A DNA stretch of 64,000 nt. Origin: Georgenia muralis. GTDB lineage: Bacteria > Actinomycetota > Actinomycetes > Actinomycetales > Actinomycetaceae. The position numbers were made by a program, and so were the translations under genes. The DNA lies in the NCBI RefSeq assembly GCF_003814705.1, contig NZ_RKRA01000001.1:3912776-3976775 (forward strand). The letters are read 5' to 3'. Each line of letters starts with the position of its first letter. The stretch's first letter is position 1. A model generated the notes under the pieces. It saw only the letters and a list, made by a program, of their open reading frames with translations. It made no database searches and was not told where the DNA came from. Positions 37,184-47,377 of the stretch are shown here, piece by piece.

Positions 37184-40100
37184 ATGACGGGGACGATCGA
37201 CAACCCCATCCTCAACTCGCCCTACGAGCAGCCGGACCGGCACTACGTGATCGGTCCGCAGGGGCCGACGGGTGAGATCAAGGACGGCCGGCGGCCGAGC
37301 GAGTCCTTCATCCCGATCGCTGTCAGCAAGAAGAGCAAGAAGGGCGGCGACGGGTCCGAGCAGGAGGGGTTCGACTTCGACGTGACCCATGAGCGTCGCG
37401 AGAAGAACAGCCTGATCAACGACATCCGTCGCGATGTCGACAAGTGGCGCCGGGACGGGCAGTACGCCGGGGTCACTCCCATCTCGCGGAAACTCCTTCA
37501 GCATTGGGCTGACCCAACCCGCGAGAACCGCGTCATCTTCGCTCAGCGCGAGGCTGCGGAGACGGCCATTTTTCTGACCGAGGTCGCGGGACGGCAGGCG
37601 TCCTACGCTGACTGGCGCAAGCGGCTGGAGCCCGAGAACGAGGCACACAACAGCGGCCTTCCGCGTGCTGCACTCAAGATGGCGACTGGCTCTGGCAAGA
37701 CCATAGTCATGGCGATGCTTATTGCCTGGCAAACGCTGAACAAGCAGTACGCGCCGCGCGACGCGCGGTTCACCAACCGGTTCCTCATCGTCGCGCCGGG
37801 CATCACCATCCGCGACCGCCTTCGGGTCCTGTTGCCCGAGGACTCGGAGAACTACTACGACCTGCGGGACCTCGTGCCGGCCGATCTCAAGGGCGGCCTC
37901 GACAGCGCGCGCATCGTCATCACGAACTACCACTCCTTCCTCCTCAAGGACGCCAAGGAATTAAAGGGCATCGCCAAGAACACGCGCCTGCTGCTCAAAG
38001 GTGACCGCGCTGAGGACCCGTTCAAAGAGACGCCGAAAGCCATGGTGAGCCGGGTCCTCCGGGACCTGGGTGCGGACAAGCAGCAGATCATGGTGCTCAA
38101 CGACGAGGCGCATCACTGCTACCTCGCTCGCCCGATTCAGACTGGCGAGAAGGTAGCGAAGGAGCAGGCGGAGGAGAACGAGAAGGCAGGCGTCTGGTTC
38201 TCCGGCCTGCAGGCCATCGCCAAGCACGTCGGGATCAAACAGGTCTGGGACCTTTCCGCGACCCCGTTCTACCTTTCCGGCAGCGGTTACAACGAGGGCT
38301 ACATCTTCCCCTGGACCGTCAGCGACTTCTCCCTGATGGACGCGATCGAGGCTGGCATCGTCAAGGTTCCGAGGACCCCAGTCGACGACGACGCCGACGA
38401 AGACCTCGTCACCTATCTGCGGCTGTGGGACTACGTGGGACAGCTCTTGCCCAAGCGTGCAGCCAAGGACACAGTCAAGGACTGGCTGCCGCCCAAAGAA
38501 CTCGAAGGCGCGCTGCGCAGCCTTTACCGCAGTTACGAAAAGGCGTACGAGCATTGGGAGAGGGTCCTCAAGCCGTTCGGCGAGACACCCCCAGTCTTCA
38601 TCGTCGTCTGCCCCAACACGGTCGTCAGCAAGTTGGTCTACGACTGGATCGCCGGCGAGGCGATCGTCGAGGAGGGCGAAGTCATCGCCCACAAGCCAGG
38701 GAACCTTGCGCTGTTCAGCAACATCGTCGATGGTCAGCCTGTCGTTCGGCCGTTCAGCATCCTGGTCGACTCAGCACAGCTCGAGTCAGGCGAGACGCTC
38801 AAGGACGACTTCAAGAAGGCGGCCGGCCTCGAGATCGCCAAGTTCAAGGCCGAGTACCGCCAGCGCAACCCAGGAGCTGACACCGACAAGCTGACGGACC
38901 AGGACCTGCTGCGCGAGGTTATGAACACCGTTGGCAAGAAGGGCAAGCTCGGTGCCGACGTCCGCTGTGTCGTCAGCGTTTCGATGCTCACCGAGGGCTG
39001 GGATGCCAACACGGTCAGCCACATCCTCGGTGTTCGAGCATTCGGCAGCCAACTGCTGTGCGAGCAGGTAGTTGGCCGCGGACTGCGACGGCGAAACTAC
39101 GCAACCAATGAGGACGGCTACTTCGAGCCGGAGTATGCGAACGTGTACGGCATCCCGTTTCAGTTCATCTCCAGCGACAAGCCAATCGTTGACCCTGCGC
39201 CGCCCAAGCCCTCGATCGAGGTGCGAGCACTCGAAGAACGCGATGACCTGCGCATTACCTTTCCGAAGCTCGACGGCTATCGCGTGGAACTTCCCGACGA
39301 GGACATCTGGCTCGATCTGGACAACGCGCCCGTCTTCGAGATCGGTCCGAACACCGTTCCGACCTGGGTCGAAATGGGAGGAGTCGTCGGCAGGCGCGAG
39401 CTCGAGGAAGGGGACCCCGCTGCTTACCGCCCGCAGCAGGTCGCTTTCGCCCTGGCCAAGCGGATTCTCGATGAGCAGTTCACGACTGCTGGCGACCAGC
39501 GTCCATGGCTCTTCCCGAAGCTTGTGAAGCTCTGCCAAGACTGGATCGAGCAGAAGGTCGTGCTCAAGGGTGACTACAACCTGGGCTACCTCATGACCAT
39601 TACCGAGGCGCGAGTCCTCGCGGCCGAGCAGGTCTGGAATGCCATCACCAGGCACGTGGGCAACCGGCGAGAGCGGCTACGCCCGATGATCAATCGCTTC
39701 GACCCCGAGGGTTCGACCGGCGACGTCGACTTCGTCACTCGCAAGCGAGTCGTCACTGCCGAGAAGTCTGAGGTCTCGCACGTCACGCTGGACGGCAAGG
39801 ACGGCAACACCTGGGAGCAGCTCCTCGCCAGCGAGCTCGAGCTCAACAAGAACGTGTATTCCTACGTCAAGAACGACCACCTCGGCTTCACCATCCCGTA
39901 CGTGCACACGGGGCGGAGTCACTCATACGTCCCGGACTTCCTCGTCCGTTTGGTCAAGCACGACGAATCCGATATCGAGCGGATGTTGATTATCGAGGTC
40001 TCCGGAAGTCAGAAGAGCCCTGGACCAACCCAGCAGAAGGCCATCACGGCTCGCGACTCGTGGTGCGTCGCGGTCAACAATCACGGTGGCTTTGGGCGCT

Positions 40101-40252
40101 GGGGCTACATCGAGATGACCGACCCGAACAGCTTCAAGGTCCGCATCGCGGAGGCGATCCAGGCCGTGTACGACGACGCGCCGATCATCGGCGACCCCGA
40201 CCTTCTGGACTTCAGCGAGACTGGCAGCGATAGGAGCGCTCGTGGCGCGTAA
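37184..40252 (+). CDS. res: Type III restriction enzyme Res-like subunit
   Basis: The 1022-residue protein has an SF2 helicase domain with motif I MATGSGKT (Lys172), motif II NDEAHHC (Asp307), motif III LSATPFYLSG and a late motif QVVGRGLRRRNY. A C-terminal PD-(D/E)XK nuclease follows, visible as YVPDFLVRL and LIIEVSGSQ. This is the layout of type III restriction Res proteins, where the helicase switches on DNA from an unmethylated site and the nuclease cuts. Its frame overlaps the start of mod by 11 bases. In this family res often precedes mod, as here. It is the first gene of a four-gene operon. Confidence 0.88.
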   Translation: MTGTIDNPILNSPYEQPDRHYVIGPQGPTGEIKDGRRPSESFIPIAVSKKSKKGGDGSEQEGFDFDVTHERREKNSLINDIRRDVDKWRRDGQYAGVTPISRKLLQHWADPTRENRVIFAQREAAETAIFLTEVAGRQASYADWRKRLEPENEAHNSGLPRAALKMATGSGKTIVMAMLIAWQTLNKQYAPRDARFTNRFLIVAPGITIRDRLRVLLPEDSENYYDLRDLVPADLKGGLDSARIVITNYHSFLLKDAKELKGIAKNTRLLLKGDRAEDPFKETPKAMVSRVLRDLGADKQQIMVLNDEAHHCYLARPIQTGEKVAKEQAEENEKAGVWFSGLQAIAKHVGIKQVWDLSATPFYLSGSGYNEGYIFPWTVSDFSLMDAIEAGIVKVPRTPVDDDADEDLVTYLRLWDYVGQLLPKRAAKDTVKDWLPPKELEGALRSLYRSYEKAYEHWERVLKPFGETPPVFIVVCPNTVVSKLVYDWIAGEAIVEEGEVIAHKPGNLALFSNIVDGQPVVRPFSILVDSAQLESGETLKDDFKKAAGLEIAKFKAEYRQRNPGADTDKLTDQDLLREVMNTVGKKGKLGADVRCVVSVSMLTEGWDANTVSHILGVRAFGSQLLCEQVVGRGLRRRNYATNEDGYFEPEYANVYGIPFQFISSDKPIVDPAPPKPSIEVRALEERDDLRITFPKLDGYRVELPDEDIWLDLDNAPVFEIGPNTVPTWVEMGGVVGRRELEEGDPAAYRPQQVAFALAKRILDEQFTTAGDQRPWLFPKLVKLCQDWIEQKVVLKGDYNLGYLMTITEARVLAAEQVWNAITRHVGNRRERLRPMINRFDPEGSTGDVDFVTRKRVVTAEKSEVSHVTLDGKDGNTWEQLLASELELNKNVYSYVKNDHLGFTIPYVHTGRSHSYVPDFLVRLVKHDESDIERMLIIEVSGSQKSPGPTQQKAITARDSWCVAVNNHGGFGRWGYIEMTDPNSFKVRIAEAIQAVYDDAPIIGDPDLLDFSETGSDRSARGA

Positions 40253-42947
40253 CAGCTCGAAGGACCCGACCCCCGTCAACTCGATCACTCACGACGAGAA
40301 GCGGACCAACATCCCAACGGCAGACAGCGTGGAGTTCCATGACAGCGCTGTCCTGGAGGAGGTCCGTCAGGTCCGGTACGCCCGAGACGAGTCCCTCGAC
40401 CCGCAGTTGGTTTGGCGCGGAAAGTACCCGCCGTCCAATGAGGTAGGCGTGTACGACAATGACCTGGTCACGGACGCGCCGCCAATCTACATCCAAGAGA
40501 AGATCGACTCGAGGGTGTTGATCGAGAACCTGCGCCGTACGGGCGAACGTCCGGAGGAGGAGCCGGAGCTCACGCTCTTTGACTCGTTCGACGGCCTCGA
40601 CGACCTCCAACAGATCGAGTTCTACGAGCACGACGCAAACTGGTCGAACCGCATGATTCTCGGTGACAGCCTCCAGGTCATGGCTTCCCTTGCTGAGCGC
40701 GAGAAGCTGCGTGGCAAGGTCCAGATGGTCTATATCGACCCGCCGTACGGCATCAAGTTCGGGTCGAACTGGCAAGTGTCGACGCGTAATCGATCTGTTC
40801 GCGACGGCAAGTTGGAAGACGCTGTCCGGGAGGCCGAGCAGATCAGGGCGTTTCGAGACACCTGGGAGCTCGGGATTCATTCGTACCTTGGCTACCTGCG
40901 GGACCGCCTCCTGGTCGCGAGAGAAATGTTGACAGACTCTGGCTCCTGCTTCGTTCAAATTGGCGACGAGAACGTGCACCTGGTCCGGAGCCTCATGGAT
41001 GAGGTCTTCGGCAGTGAGAACTTCGTCAGCCAGGTCAGCTATAAGACAACAAGCGGCGCCGGCTCGCCTAGTGGAGGCACGGACACCCTCGCTGGGGTGA
41101 TCGACCACGTCGTGTGGTTCGCCCGCGACCGATCGAACGTCAAGTATCGGCAGCTCTACTTCGCTAAGACGGTGGACGGTGCGGGCGGCGGCCAATACCG
41201 GTACGTCGAGCGGGAGGACGGAACCCGTGAGCCTCATCGGGGAGCCGCAGTCTCGGCTGGTGATCGGATCTTTCGGTACGACCAACTCACGTCCCAGAGC
41301 GGCGTAGACAAGACGAGGTATCCGGTAAAGATTGGGGACCGGATCTTCACGCCCGGCAAGGGAGTGTGGAAGACAAGCGAAGCAGGGATGAAGCGGCTCG
41401 TTGCCGCCAATCGTGTCGCTCCAGTGGGAAACACGCTGACCTACGTCAGGTATCTGGACGACTTCGCTGCGTTCCCGATCAACAACCTGTGGGATGACAC
41501 GGTGACATCGGGCTTTGCTGATCCAAAGGTCTACGTTGTTCAGACGAACACCAGGGTTATCGAGCGATGCATGCTCATGTGTACCGACCCTGGGGATCTC
41601 GTGATTGACCCGACTTGCGGTAGCGGAACGACGGCGTACGTTGCGGAGCAATGGGGCCGGCGCTGGATCACGATGGATACGTCCCGTGTCTCACTTGCCC
41701 TGGCGCGACAACGGGTGATGGCAGCGCGCTATCCGTGGTACCTGCTAGCGGATTCGGTCGACGGCTACAAGAAGGAGCAGTCGCTTACAGCCGCCGTTCT
41801 TCCGCGGCAGACCCCGACGGGCGACATCCGCCACGGATTCGTCTACGCACGCATCCCGCACATCATGCTCAAGTCGATTGCCAACAACCCCGATATCCAG
41901 GAGGGCATGACGCGGGCCGCGATCGACGCCGCGATCACCCGACACTCGGACTTTGAGCTGATGTATGACAGACCGTTCGAGGATTCAAGGAAGGTTCGAG
42001 TCGCTGGTCCGTTCACGGTCGAGTCGCTCAGCCCACACCGTGCGCTTTCGTTTAGGGACTGGGACGAGCCGGTCTCCGAGACCGAGGCAGCGAAGGACGC
42101 CGACGCGCCGACCTTCGAGCAGTCGATCCTTGACAACCTCGCGAAGGCCGGGATCCAGAACGGCACCAAGGCGGAACGCATCAGGTTCGCGGCGTTCGAG
42201 ACCTACGCCGGCTCGTACATCCAGGCAATCGGAGAGCAGATCCCGGCCGGCGACCACGCGAAGCCCTCACGGATCGGCATCGCGGTCGGCCCGCAGTACG
42301 GCACGGTGAGTGCGTCGTACGTAAAGAGCGCAGCCAAAGAGGCGATCCAGGCCGACAACGTCGACCTGCTCTGCCTTCTTGGCTTCGCCTTCGATCCGAA
42401 CGTCACCAACGTCACTGAGACCGACGGCGTGACGGTTGAGGCCACCGACGAGGGCTTCGCCCAGGTCGAAGGCGCACGTCTGCTCGGCAAGCTCCCCGTT
42501 CTGATGGTGCGGATGAATGCCGACCTGTTGATGGGGGAGGAGCTAAAGAAGACGGGGAGAGGGAACCTCTTCACCGTTTTCGGCGAGCCAGACATCGACA
42601 TCTCGAAGAGCGCCGGAGGCTACGTGGTGGATCTCAAGGGCGTCGACATCTACGACCCAACGACAGGTGAGGTGCGAAGCAACGACACTAGCCAGATCGC
42701 GCTGTGGATGATCGACACCGACTATAACGGCGAGTCGTTCTTCGTCCGGCACTGCTACTTCACTGGCGGCAACGACCCGTACAAGCGTCTGAAGACCGCG
42801 CTTAAGGCGGACGTCGACGAGGACGCCTGGGCGTCGCTGTACAAGACCGTCTCCCGACCTTTCGCGAAGCCCGAGAGCGGCAAAGTCGCAGTGAAGGTCA
42901 TCAACGACTACGGCGATGAGGTCATGAAGGTTTTCGAGGTCAACTGA
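40242..42947 (+). CDS. mod: Type III-like adenine DNA methyltransferase
   Basis: The 901-residue protein has the catalytic motif DPPYG at 166-170 (motif IV), followed much later by DPTCGSGTT at 456 (motif I, S-adenosylmethionine binding). This beta-class order is typical of type III Mod enzymes that methylate adenine. The N-terminus has DSFDGL and a target-recognition-type middle region. It starts at a GTG 11 bases inside res and ends at TGATG, where the A also starts the next gene. It should protect host DNA at the sites that Res would cut. The length is greater than that of a minimal Mod. Confidence 0.88.
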   Translation: MARNSSKDPTPVNSITHDEKRTNIPTADSVEFHDSAVLEEVRQVRYARDESLDPQLVWRGKYPPSNEVGVYDNDLVTDAPPIYIQEKIDSRVLIENLRRTGERPEEEPELTLFDSFDGLDDLQQIEFYEHDANWSNRMILGDSLQVMASLAEREKLRGKVQMVYIDPPYGIKFGSNWQVSTRNRSVRDGKLEDAVREAEQIRAFRDTWELGIHSYLGYLRDRLLVAREMLTDSGSCFVQIGDENVHLVRSLMDEVFGSENFVSQVSYKTTSGAGSPSGGTDTLAGVIDHVVWFARDRSNVKYRQLYFAKTVDGAGGGQYRYVEREDGTREPHRGAAVSAGDRIFRYDQLTSQSGVDKTRYPVKIGDRIFTPGKGVWKTSEAGMKRLVAANRVAPVGNTLTYVRYLDDFAAFPINNLWDDTVTSGFADPKVYVVQTNTRVIERCMLMCTDPGDLVIDPTCGSGTTAYVAEQWGRRWITMDTSRVSLALARQRVMAARYPWYLLADSVDGYKKEQSLTAAVLPRQTPTGDIRHGFVYARIPHIMLKSIANNPDIQEGMTRAAIDAAITRHSDFELMYDRPFEDSRKVRVAGPFTVESLSPHRALSFRDWDEPVSETEAAKDADAPTFEQSILDNLAKAGIQNGTKAERIRFAAFETYAGSYIQAIGEQIPAGDHAKPSRIGIAVGPQYGTVSASYVKSAAKEAIQADNVDLLCLLGFAFDPNVTNVTETDGVTVEATDEGFAQVEGARLLGKLPVLMVRMNADLLMGEELKKTGRGNLFTVFGEPDIDISKSAGGYVVDLKGVDIYDPTTGEVRSNDTSQIALWMIDTDYNGESFFVRHCYFTGGNDPYKRLKTALKADVDEDAWASLYKTVSRPFAKPESGKVAVKVINDYGDEVMKVFEVN

Positions 42948-43834
42948 TGTCTGAGGACCCTTGTGGACAGGAGTCCTTGGAGAAGATCCGCAATCTTCGA
43001 GACGACCTGCTACCCCGCGTCGCGGAGCGTATCGAGCTCTTCGAACCAGACGCGGTGTTGGATATCGAGTCCCGACGGGGCGATTCAGTCCGGATCTACA
43101 AGCACATCTTGCAGACGGCGACCATCCACCGCGAACATCTGGTGCATTCGAACCGCATTAGATTCATGTATCTCGTGGACGGCTTCCTTCGGTCAGTCGA
43201 CGACGAGAATCCGATGACGCTGTACTCGATCGCGCGGAGCATGTTCGAGCTAAATGCCTACTTGCACGAGGTCAATCACCGTTTGGTCGAGACAGTGGCC
43301 GCGGTCTCCGATAGGTCGTGGCGGCCGCTCGGAGAAAAGTTCTTTGGACTACTTGTACGTGCCCGATACGCGACCACAAACCCGGAGTTCCGTTCGCTGC
43401 TGCTCGAGGCTGGCGTCCCGAGCAAACGCTTGGAACCCTTCAACATCACGAACTGTGTTAGAGGGCTTGCGTCTGAGCCCGAGCACACCGACGCCGAAAC
43501 GAGATACTCACTCCTCTGCGATTTTGTCCATCACAATTTGAGCAGTGCAACGACAGCGAACTCGGGAATTAGATTGGGCGATACTGCCTACGCTGGGTCC
43601 GGTCGGATGATGGCGGACCGCGAGGGCACGATCACCCGTTACGAATATCCAGTCGTCGGCAAGTTCACAGTTCAGATCGATCGAGTCGCCCCAGGATTTC
43701 TTCGCGATGCGCTGGCATGCGTCGACTGGCTCAACACAATGCCGCAGAGCCCATTCCCGGTTGAGATGATCGAGCACATGACTGGCTCACCGGATGCGAT
43801 TCCGACGGGGCCGAAGGAGCCGAGCCCTCGATGA
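42947..43834 (+). CDS. Unknown protein within the type III operon
   Basis: The 295-residue protein is helical. It has ARSMFELNAYLHEVNHRLVE in the middle and FVHHNLSS later, a pattern of conserved Glu and His resembling DUF5677/AbiV-type proteins, whose function is unclear. The start ATG overlaps the mod stop (TGATG), and the stop overlaps the following helicase start as ATGA, so it is translationally coupled on both sides and almost certainly belongs to the system. No signal peptide or membrane segment is visible. It could be an abortive-infection component or a structural partner. Confidence 0.5.
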   Translation: MSEDPCGQESLEKIRNLRDDLLPRVAERIELFEPDAVLDIESRRGDSVRIYKHILQTATIHREHLVHSNRIRFMYLVDGFLRSVDDENPMTLYSIARSMFELNAYLHEVNHRLVETVAAVSDRSWRPLGEKFFGLLVRARYATTNPEFRSLLLEAGVPSKRLEPFNITNCVRGLASEPEHTDAETRYSLLCDFVHHNLSSATTANSGIRLGDTAYAGSGRMMADREGTITRYEYPVVGKFTVQIDRVAPGFLRDALACVDWLNTMPQSPFPVEMIEHMTGSPDAIPTGPKEPSPR

Positions 43835-46635
43835 CGGCCTACACCGAAGCGCAGGCGGCAGCCATCGCCTGTCTCGACGAGCCGCTGCAGATCATCGCGT
43901 GTGCGGGGTCGGGGAAGACGCAGGTCATTTCCCAACGTGTGGCCGAGATCTTAAAGCAGCCGGGCATCGAGCCGCGCAACGTCATCGCGTTCACGTTCAC
44001 GGAGAAGGCAGCAGCGGAACTGAAAGAGCGCATCCACACGGTGCTCGAGGCTGAGGGCGTGAGCACCCAGGGCATCGCCGAGATGTACGTAGGCACCATG
44101 CACGGATACGCCCTCGACTTGGTGCAGCGCCTCGTGCCGGAGACCTTCAAGTTCTCCGTGCTCACCGACATCACAACGCGGTTGTTCATCGATCGCAACA
44201 GCCGGAAGTCAGGGCTCACCGAGTGCCCCACGCTGTCGCCCGGGACACCTCGCCTCCGGCGCTTTGTCCACTCGAAGCTCTACATGCAGGCAACAAGCGT
44301 GCTCCGGGAAGACACCATCGACGAGGAGCAGGTTCCAGCCGGTGTGCTGAGGTCCCACTGGGACTACATGAAGTTGCTGTACGACAACGCGTACTTCGAC
44401 TTCACGGAGATGATCAATCTCGCGGTGCAACTTCTTGAGGGCGATCCGGACGAGGATGCGGAGGCCGGCCTGGTCCAGCGCAACATCCGTGACGAGATCC
44501 GCTACGTGGTCGTCGACGAGTACCAGGACGTCAACCCGCTCCAGGAACGACTGATCCGGGGCCTCGTGCAGTTCGGCGCGAACCTCTGCGTCGTCGGAGA
44601 CGACGATCAGACGATCTACCAGTGGCGCGGTAGTGAGGTCAGCAACATCTTGACCTTTAAGGATCGCTACGCCGGCGTTCGACAGGTCACACTTGACGAC
44701 AACTTTCGCTCGAGCGGGGGCGTCGTGGAGGTCGGTAGGTCGGTCGCTGAGCTCATTCCCTTCGGGGCGAGGCTCTCGAAGGCGATGGTTGCTTCGGGAC
44801 ATCAGAAGTTCGCTCGTGGTGACCTCCTGGCTCTCGAGTTCGCTGAACCGGATGCGGAGGCATCGTGGATCTGCAACCGGATCCAGGCCATGCGGGGAGT
44901 TGCCTTCGCCGACGGGCCGAGTGCGGATCCGCGCGGCCTCTCGTGGTCGGACTGCGCGGTGCTGTTCCGATCGGTGGCCCGTGACGCCGGACCTCTCGTG
45001 GACGAGATGCGCCGCCGGGGCATTCCGTTTGTGATCAAGGGACTCAACCGGTTGTTCGATAGCCCCGAGATCCAGGCGATTGTCGGAATCTTCCGCTACA
45101 TCGTGAGCGAGATTGACGGAGCGGCGCTACGGACTCTGTTCGACGACGCGTCGCTACTCACGGCCGGCGGAGATTGGGCGGCTGCGATGCGGGTGTTGGA
45201 CGAGGGGCGCGACTTCGACCGTGGCGAAAGGTGGGGCGTCTACAACATCCAGCGCCTGTACCTGGAATTCCTCGAAACGCTCATGCTCCGCGAGGACACC
45301 GTTCCCGGCGATCCCGCACGTGCGGAACTGGTCTTCTACCAACTCGGCAAGTTCAGCCAAGCGATCTCGGACTTCGAAGCGATCTACTTCAACACCGACC
45401 CAGCCCAGAAGTACAGGTCGTTCGCCGACTGGCTGGAGCACCAAGCACCCGATTACTACGCCGACGCTGATGCAGACGTCGGGTACGCCGCACCCGATGC
45501 CGTCGTCATCTCGACGGTCCACCAAGCCAAGGGCATGCAGTGGCCGGTGGTCTTCGTGCCGTGTCTCCGCAGCAACCGCTTTCCCGCGAAGCGGCAAGGC
45601 GGGCTCGGACTCTTCCACGTCATTCCGGACACCGCGGTCGCGAGCCCCGATCGCTACCGCGGAACCGTCGAGGACGAGACTCGCCTGTTCTACGTCGCAG
45701 TGACCCGGGCCCAGAAGTTCCTATTCGTCTCCTACTCTCCGGTGCCCGGCAATCGGCTGTATGGCAGACGTTCGCAGTTCTTCGACCATTGCTCTCGGCA
45801 GCCCTGGTTCCTGACCCGCGAGCCAGCAGCTCCCGCGCCCACGCTCGAGCCGCATGCCAAGCAGGAGCTGCCGAACGTCACCCTCTCGTTCTCAGAACTC
45901 AAGTACCTCTTCGAGTGCCCGTACCAGTTCAAGCTGCGCTTTCTCTACGGCTTCAATCCGCCGCTGCACGAGGCGCTCGGCTACGGGAAGGGTCTCCATG
46001 ACGCGCTAGCCGAAGCGCACAAGCGCGCGCTCAATGGGGACATACTCGGTGCGGGCGCCGCCGAGGACCTCGTCGACCGACACCTGCACGCTCCGTACGC
46101 CTATCCGGCGCTGAAGGCAACGCTGCGTGCCGCCGCCATTAAGTCTGTCGAGCGTTACCTGACGGATCACGCTGCGGACTTGGAGCGAACGGTCCACAGC
46201 GAGAAGCAGATCCAGGTGCACGTGGCTCCTGGGATCACGGTTGACGGCCGCATCGACCTTGTCCGTCGCCTCGACAGTGACGAGGTCGCGATTGTCGACT
46301 TCAAGTCGACGGCTCGGGCCCAGGACGAGGACGTTACGCGCGACCAGCTTCATGTCTACGCAGTTGGTTATCAGGAGCTGACCGGCGAACGGGCAGATCT
46401 CATTGAGGTCCTCAACCTCGACGAACAGGGCAAGACCATCCGCGAGCTCGTTGAGGACCCGTTGCTCACCGCCGTCCGGGGTCGGATCAAGGCGGCGGGC
46501 GACGCACTGCGTGACAACGATCTTCCACGCCTCCCAGTCTGGGAGGACAAGTGCTCGAAGTGCGACCTGGCGGAACTTTGCCGGGACGTGCCGGCGGATC
46601 AGCGGCGGGCGCGGAGAGCCTCCTCTGGCCGATAA
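43831..46635 (+). CDS. UvrD-like helicase with RecB/AddB-type Fe-S nuclease domain
   Basis: The 934-residue protein opens with a UvrD/PcrA helicase: Walker A ACAGSGKT (23-30), Walker B DEYQDVNPLQ (about 226), VGDDDQTIYQWRG as motif III, and VSTVHQAKGMQWPVVFVPC and VAVTRAQKF as motifs V-VI. The C-terminal 250 residues contain a RecB-type nuclease, GRIDLVRR then VAIVDFKST. Four cysteines, C696 and the C-terminal trio C908, C911, C917, are spaced like the iron-sulphur cluster of AddB/Cas4 nucleases. It should unwind and degrade DNA ends. It is the last gene of the res-mod operon. A RecB-like helicase-nuclease attached to a type III system is not the classical two-gene layout. Confidence 0.85.
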   Translation: MTAYTEAQAAAIACLDEPLQIIACAGSGKTQVISQRVAEILKQPGIEPRNVIAFTFTEKAAAELKERIHTVLEAEGVSTQGIAEMYVGTMHGYALDLVQRLVPETFKFSVLTDITTRLFIDRNSRKSGLTECPTLSPGTPRLRRFVHSKLYMQATSVLREDTIDEEQVPAGVLRSHWDYMKLLYDNAYFDFTEMINLAVQLLEGDPDEDAEAGLVQRNIRDEIRYVVVDEYQDVNPLQERLIRGLVQFGANLCVVGDDDQTIYQWRGSEVSNILTFKDRYAGVRQVTLDDNFRSSGGVVEVGRSVAELIPFGARLSKAMVASGHQKFARGDLLALEFAEPDAEASWICNRIQAMRGVAFADGPSADPRGLSWSDCAVLFRSVARDAGPLVDEMRRRGIPFVIKGLNRLFDSPEIQAIVGIFRYIVSEIDGAALRTLFDDASLLTAGGDWAAAMRVLDEGRDFDRGERWGVYNIQRLYLEFLETLMLREDTVPGDPARAELVFYQLGKFSQAISDFEAIYFNTDPAQKYRSFADWLEHQAPDYYADADADVGYAAPDAVVISTVHQAKGMQWPVVFVPCLRSNRFPAKRQGGLGLFHVIPDTAVASPDRYRGTVEDETRLFYVAVTRAQKFLFVSYSPVPGNRLYGRRSQFFDHCSRQPWFLTREPAAPAPTLEPHAKQELPNVTLSFSELKYLFECPYQFKLRFLYGFNPPLHEALGYGKGLHDALAEAHKRALNGDILGAGAAEDLVDRHLHAPYAYPALKATLRAAAIKSVERYLTDHAADLERTVHSEKQIQVHVAPGITVDGRIDLVRRLDSDEVAIVDFKSTARAQDEDVTRDQLHVYAVGYQELTGERADLIEVLNLDEQGKTIRELVEDPLLTAVRGRIKAAGDALRDNDLPRLPVWEDKCSKCDLAELCRDVPADQRRARRASSGR

Positions 46636-47377
46636 CGGCTGATTCTGTCGGAGCCTTGTGGAAGTCTCAGCCAGGACCGCTGGGGATTGACCTTGAAGAC
46701 GGTAGACGACCTAGACATCGCCCACCGCCACCCAGAGGTCTTCGCTTCGTCAACAACCGGCCCGGAGTGTCACCAACCTCCTGGCCGAGTACATCTAGAT
46801 CGCTCGATGCGCTCGCCCTCCACTTACCCTCCAGATCGACCCGTTACAGGCCATCACTGACCGGTTAGAGTCGGAGGTGTCAGCGAGGAGATTTCCTCGA
46901 CAACACAAGCGAATCCGCTCTTTCCCGGCCGATCGGGAGCAGCCGGGAGGCCTTCGATTCGTTCCGGAGGTGTCGATGAAGGTGAGGTTGACCAGGCGAA
47001 GGCGGCGCCTTCGGGCAGTATCTCGCGGAAGCGCGCGAGGGGTGCGGCCTCGGCCGGCGAGGCGGGTTCACCGAGGTTGACCCACCTGGTCGACGCCGAC
47101 TCCATCCGGTTCCCTGCCCCCACTCGCCGCTGGCGCCACCAACGTGGGCCAAGGCGTTCGATCTTGCCATGATTTCGGACGGAGCCTCGGCCGTTCGTGG
47201 GTGTCCGCGAGTCACCCGTGCTGGAAACCCTATGTGGCGCCGTCGCCCCCTCTCGCCATTCAACCCGGAATGTCGGTACGCACCAATATGGTCTGGCCAG
47301 GAACGACACGTTCGCCGTCGAGTTTTTCTCGTCGGTCCCGCGAATTGTGGCGATGCGCCACACGAAAGGCAGACCGA
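46636..47377. other. 742-base region without a supported gene
   Basis: Several open frames cross this region on both strands but none has a recognisable product, codon pattern or ribosome-binding site. A minus-strand stretch near 46880-47090 (WVNLGEPASPAEAAP...) looks protein-like and could be a gene relic. A promoter for the downstream DUF932 gene is expected near its right end. Confidence 0.45.

Noticed and set aside
37184-46635. BREX system
   Set aside because: A methyltransferase and large ATPases occur, but there is no PglZ phosphatase or BrxC/BrxL, and the res/mod motifs fit type III.
46854-47363. 169-codon minus-strand frame in the gap
   Set aside because: No ribosome-binding site, no recognised segment, and it overlaps the likely promoter and start of the DUF932 gene.
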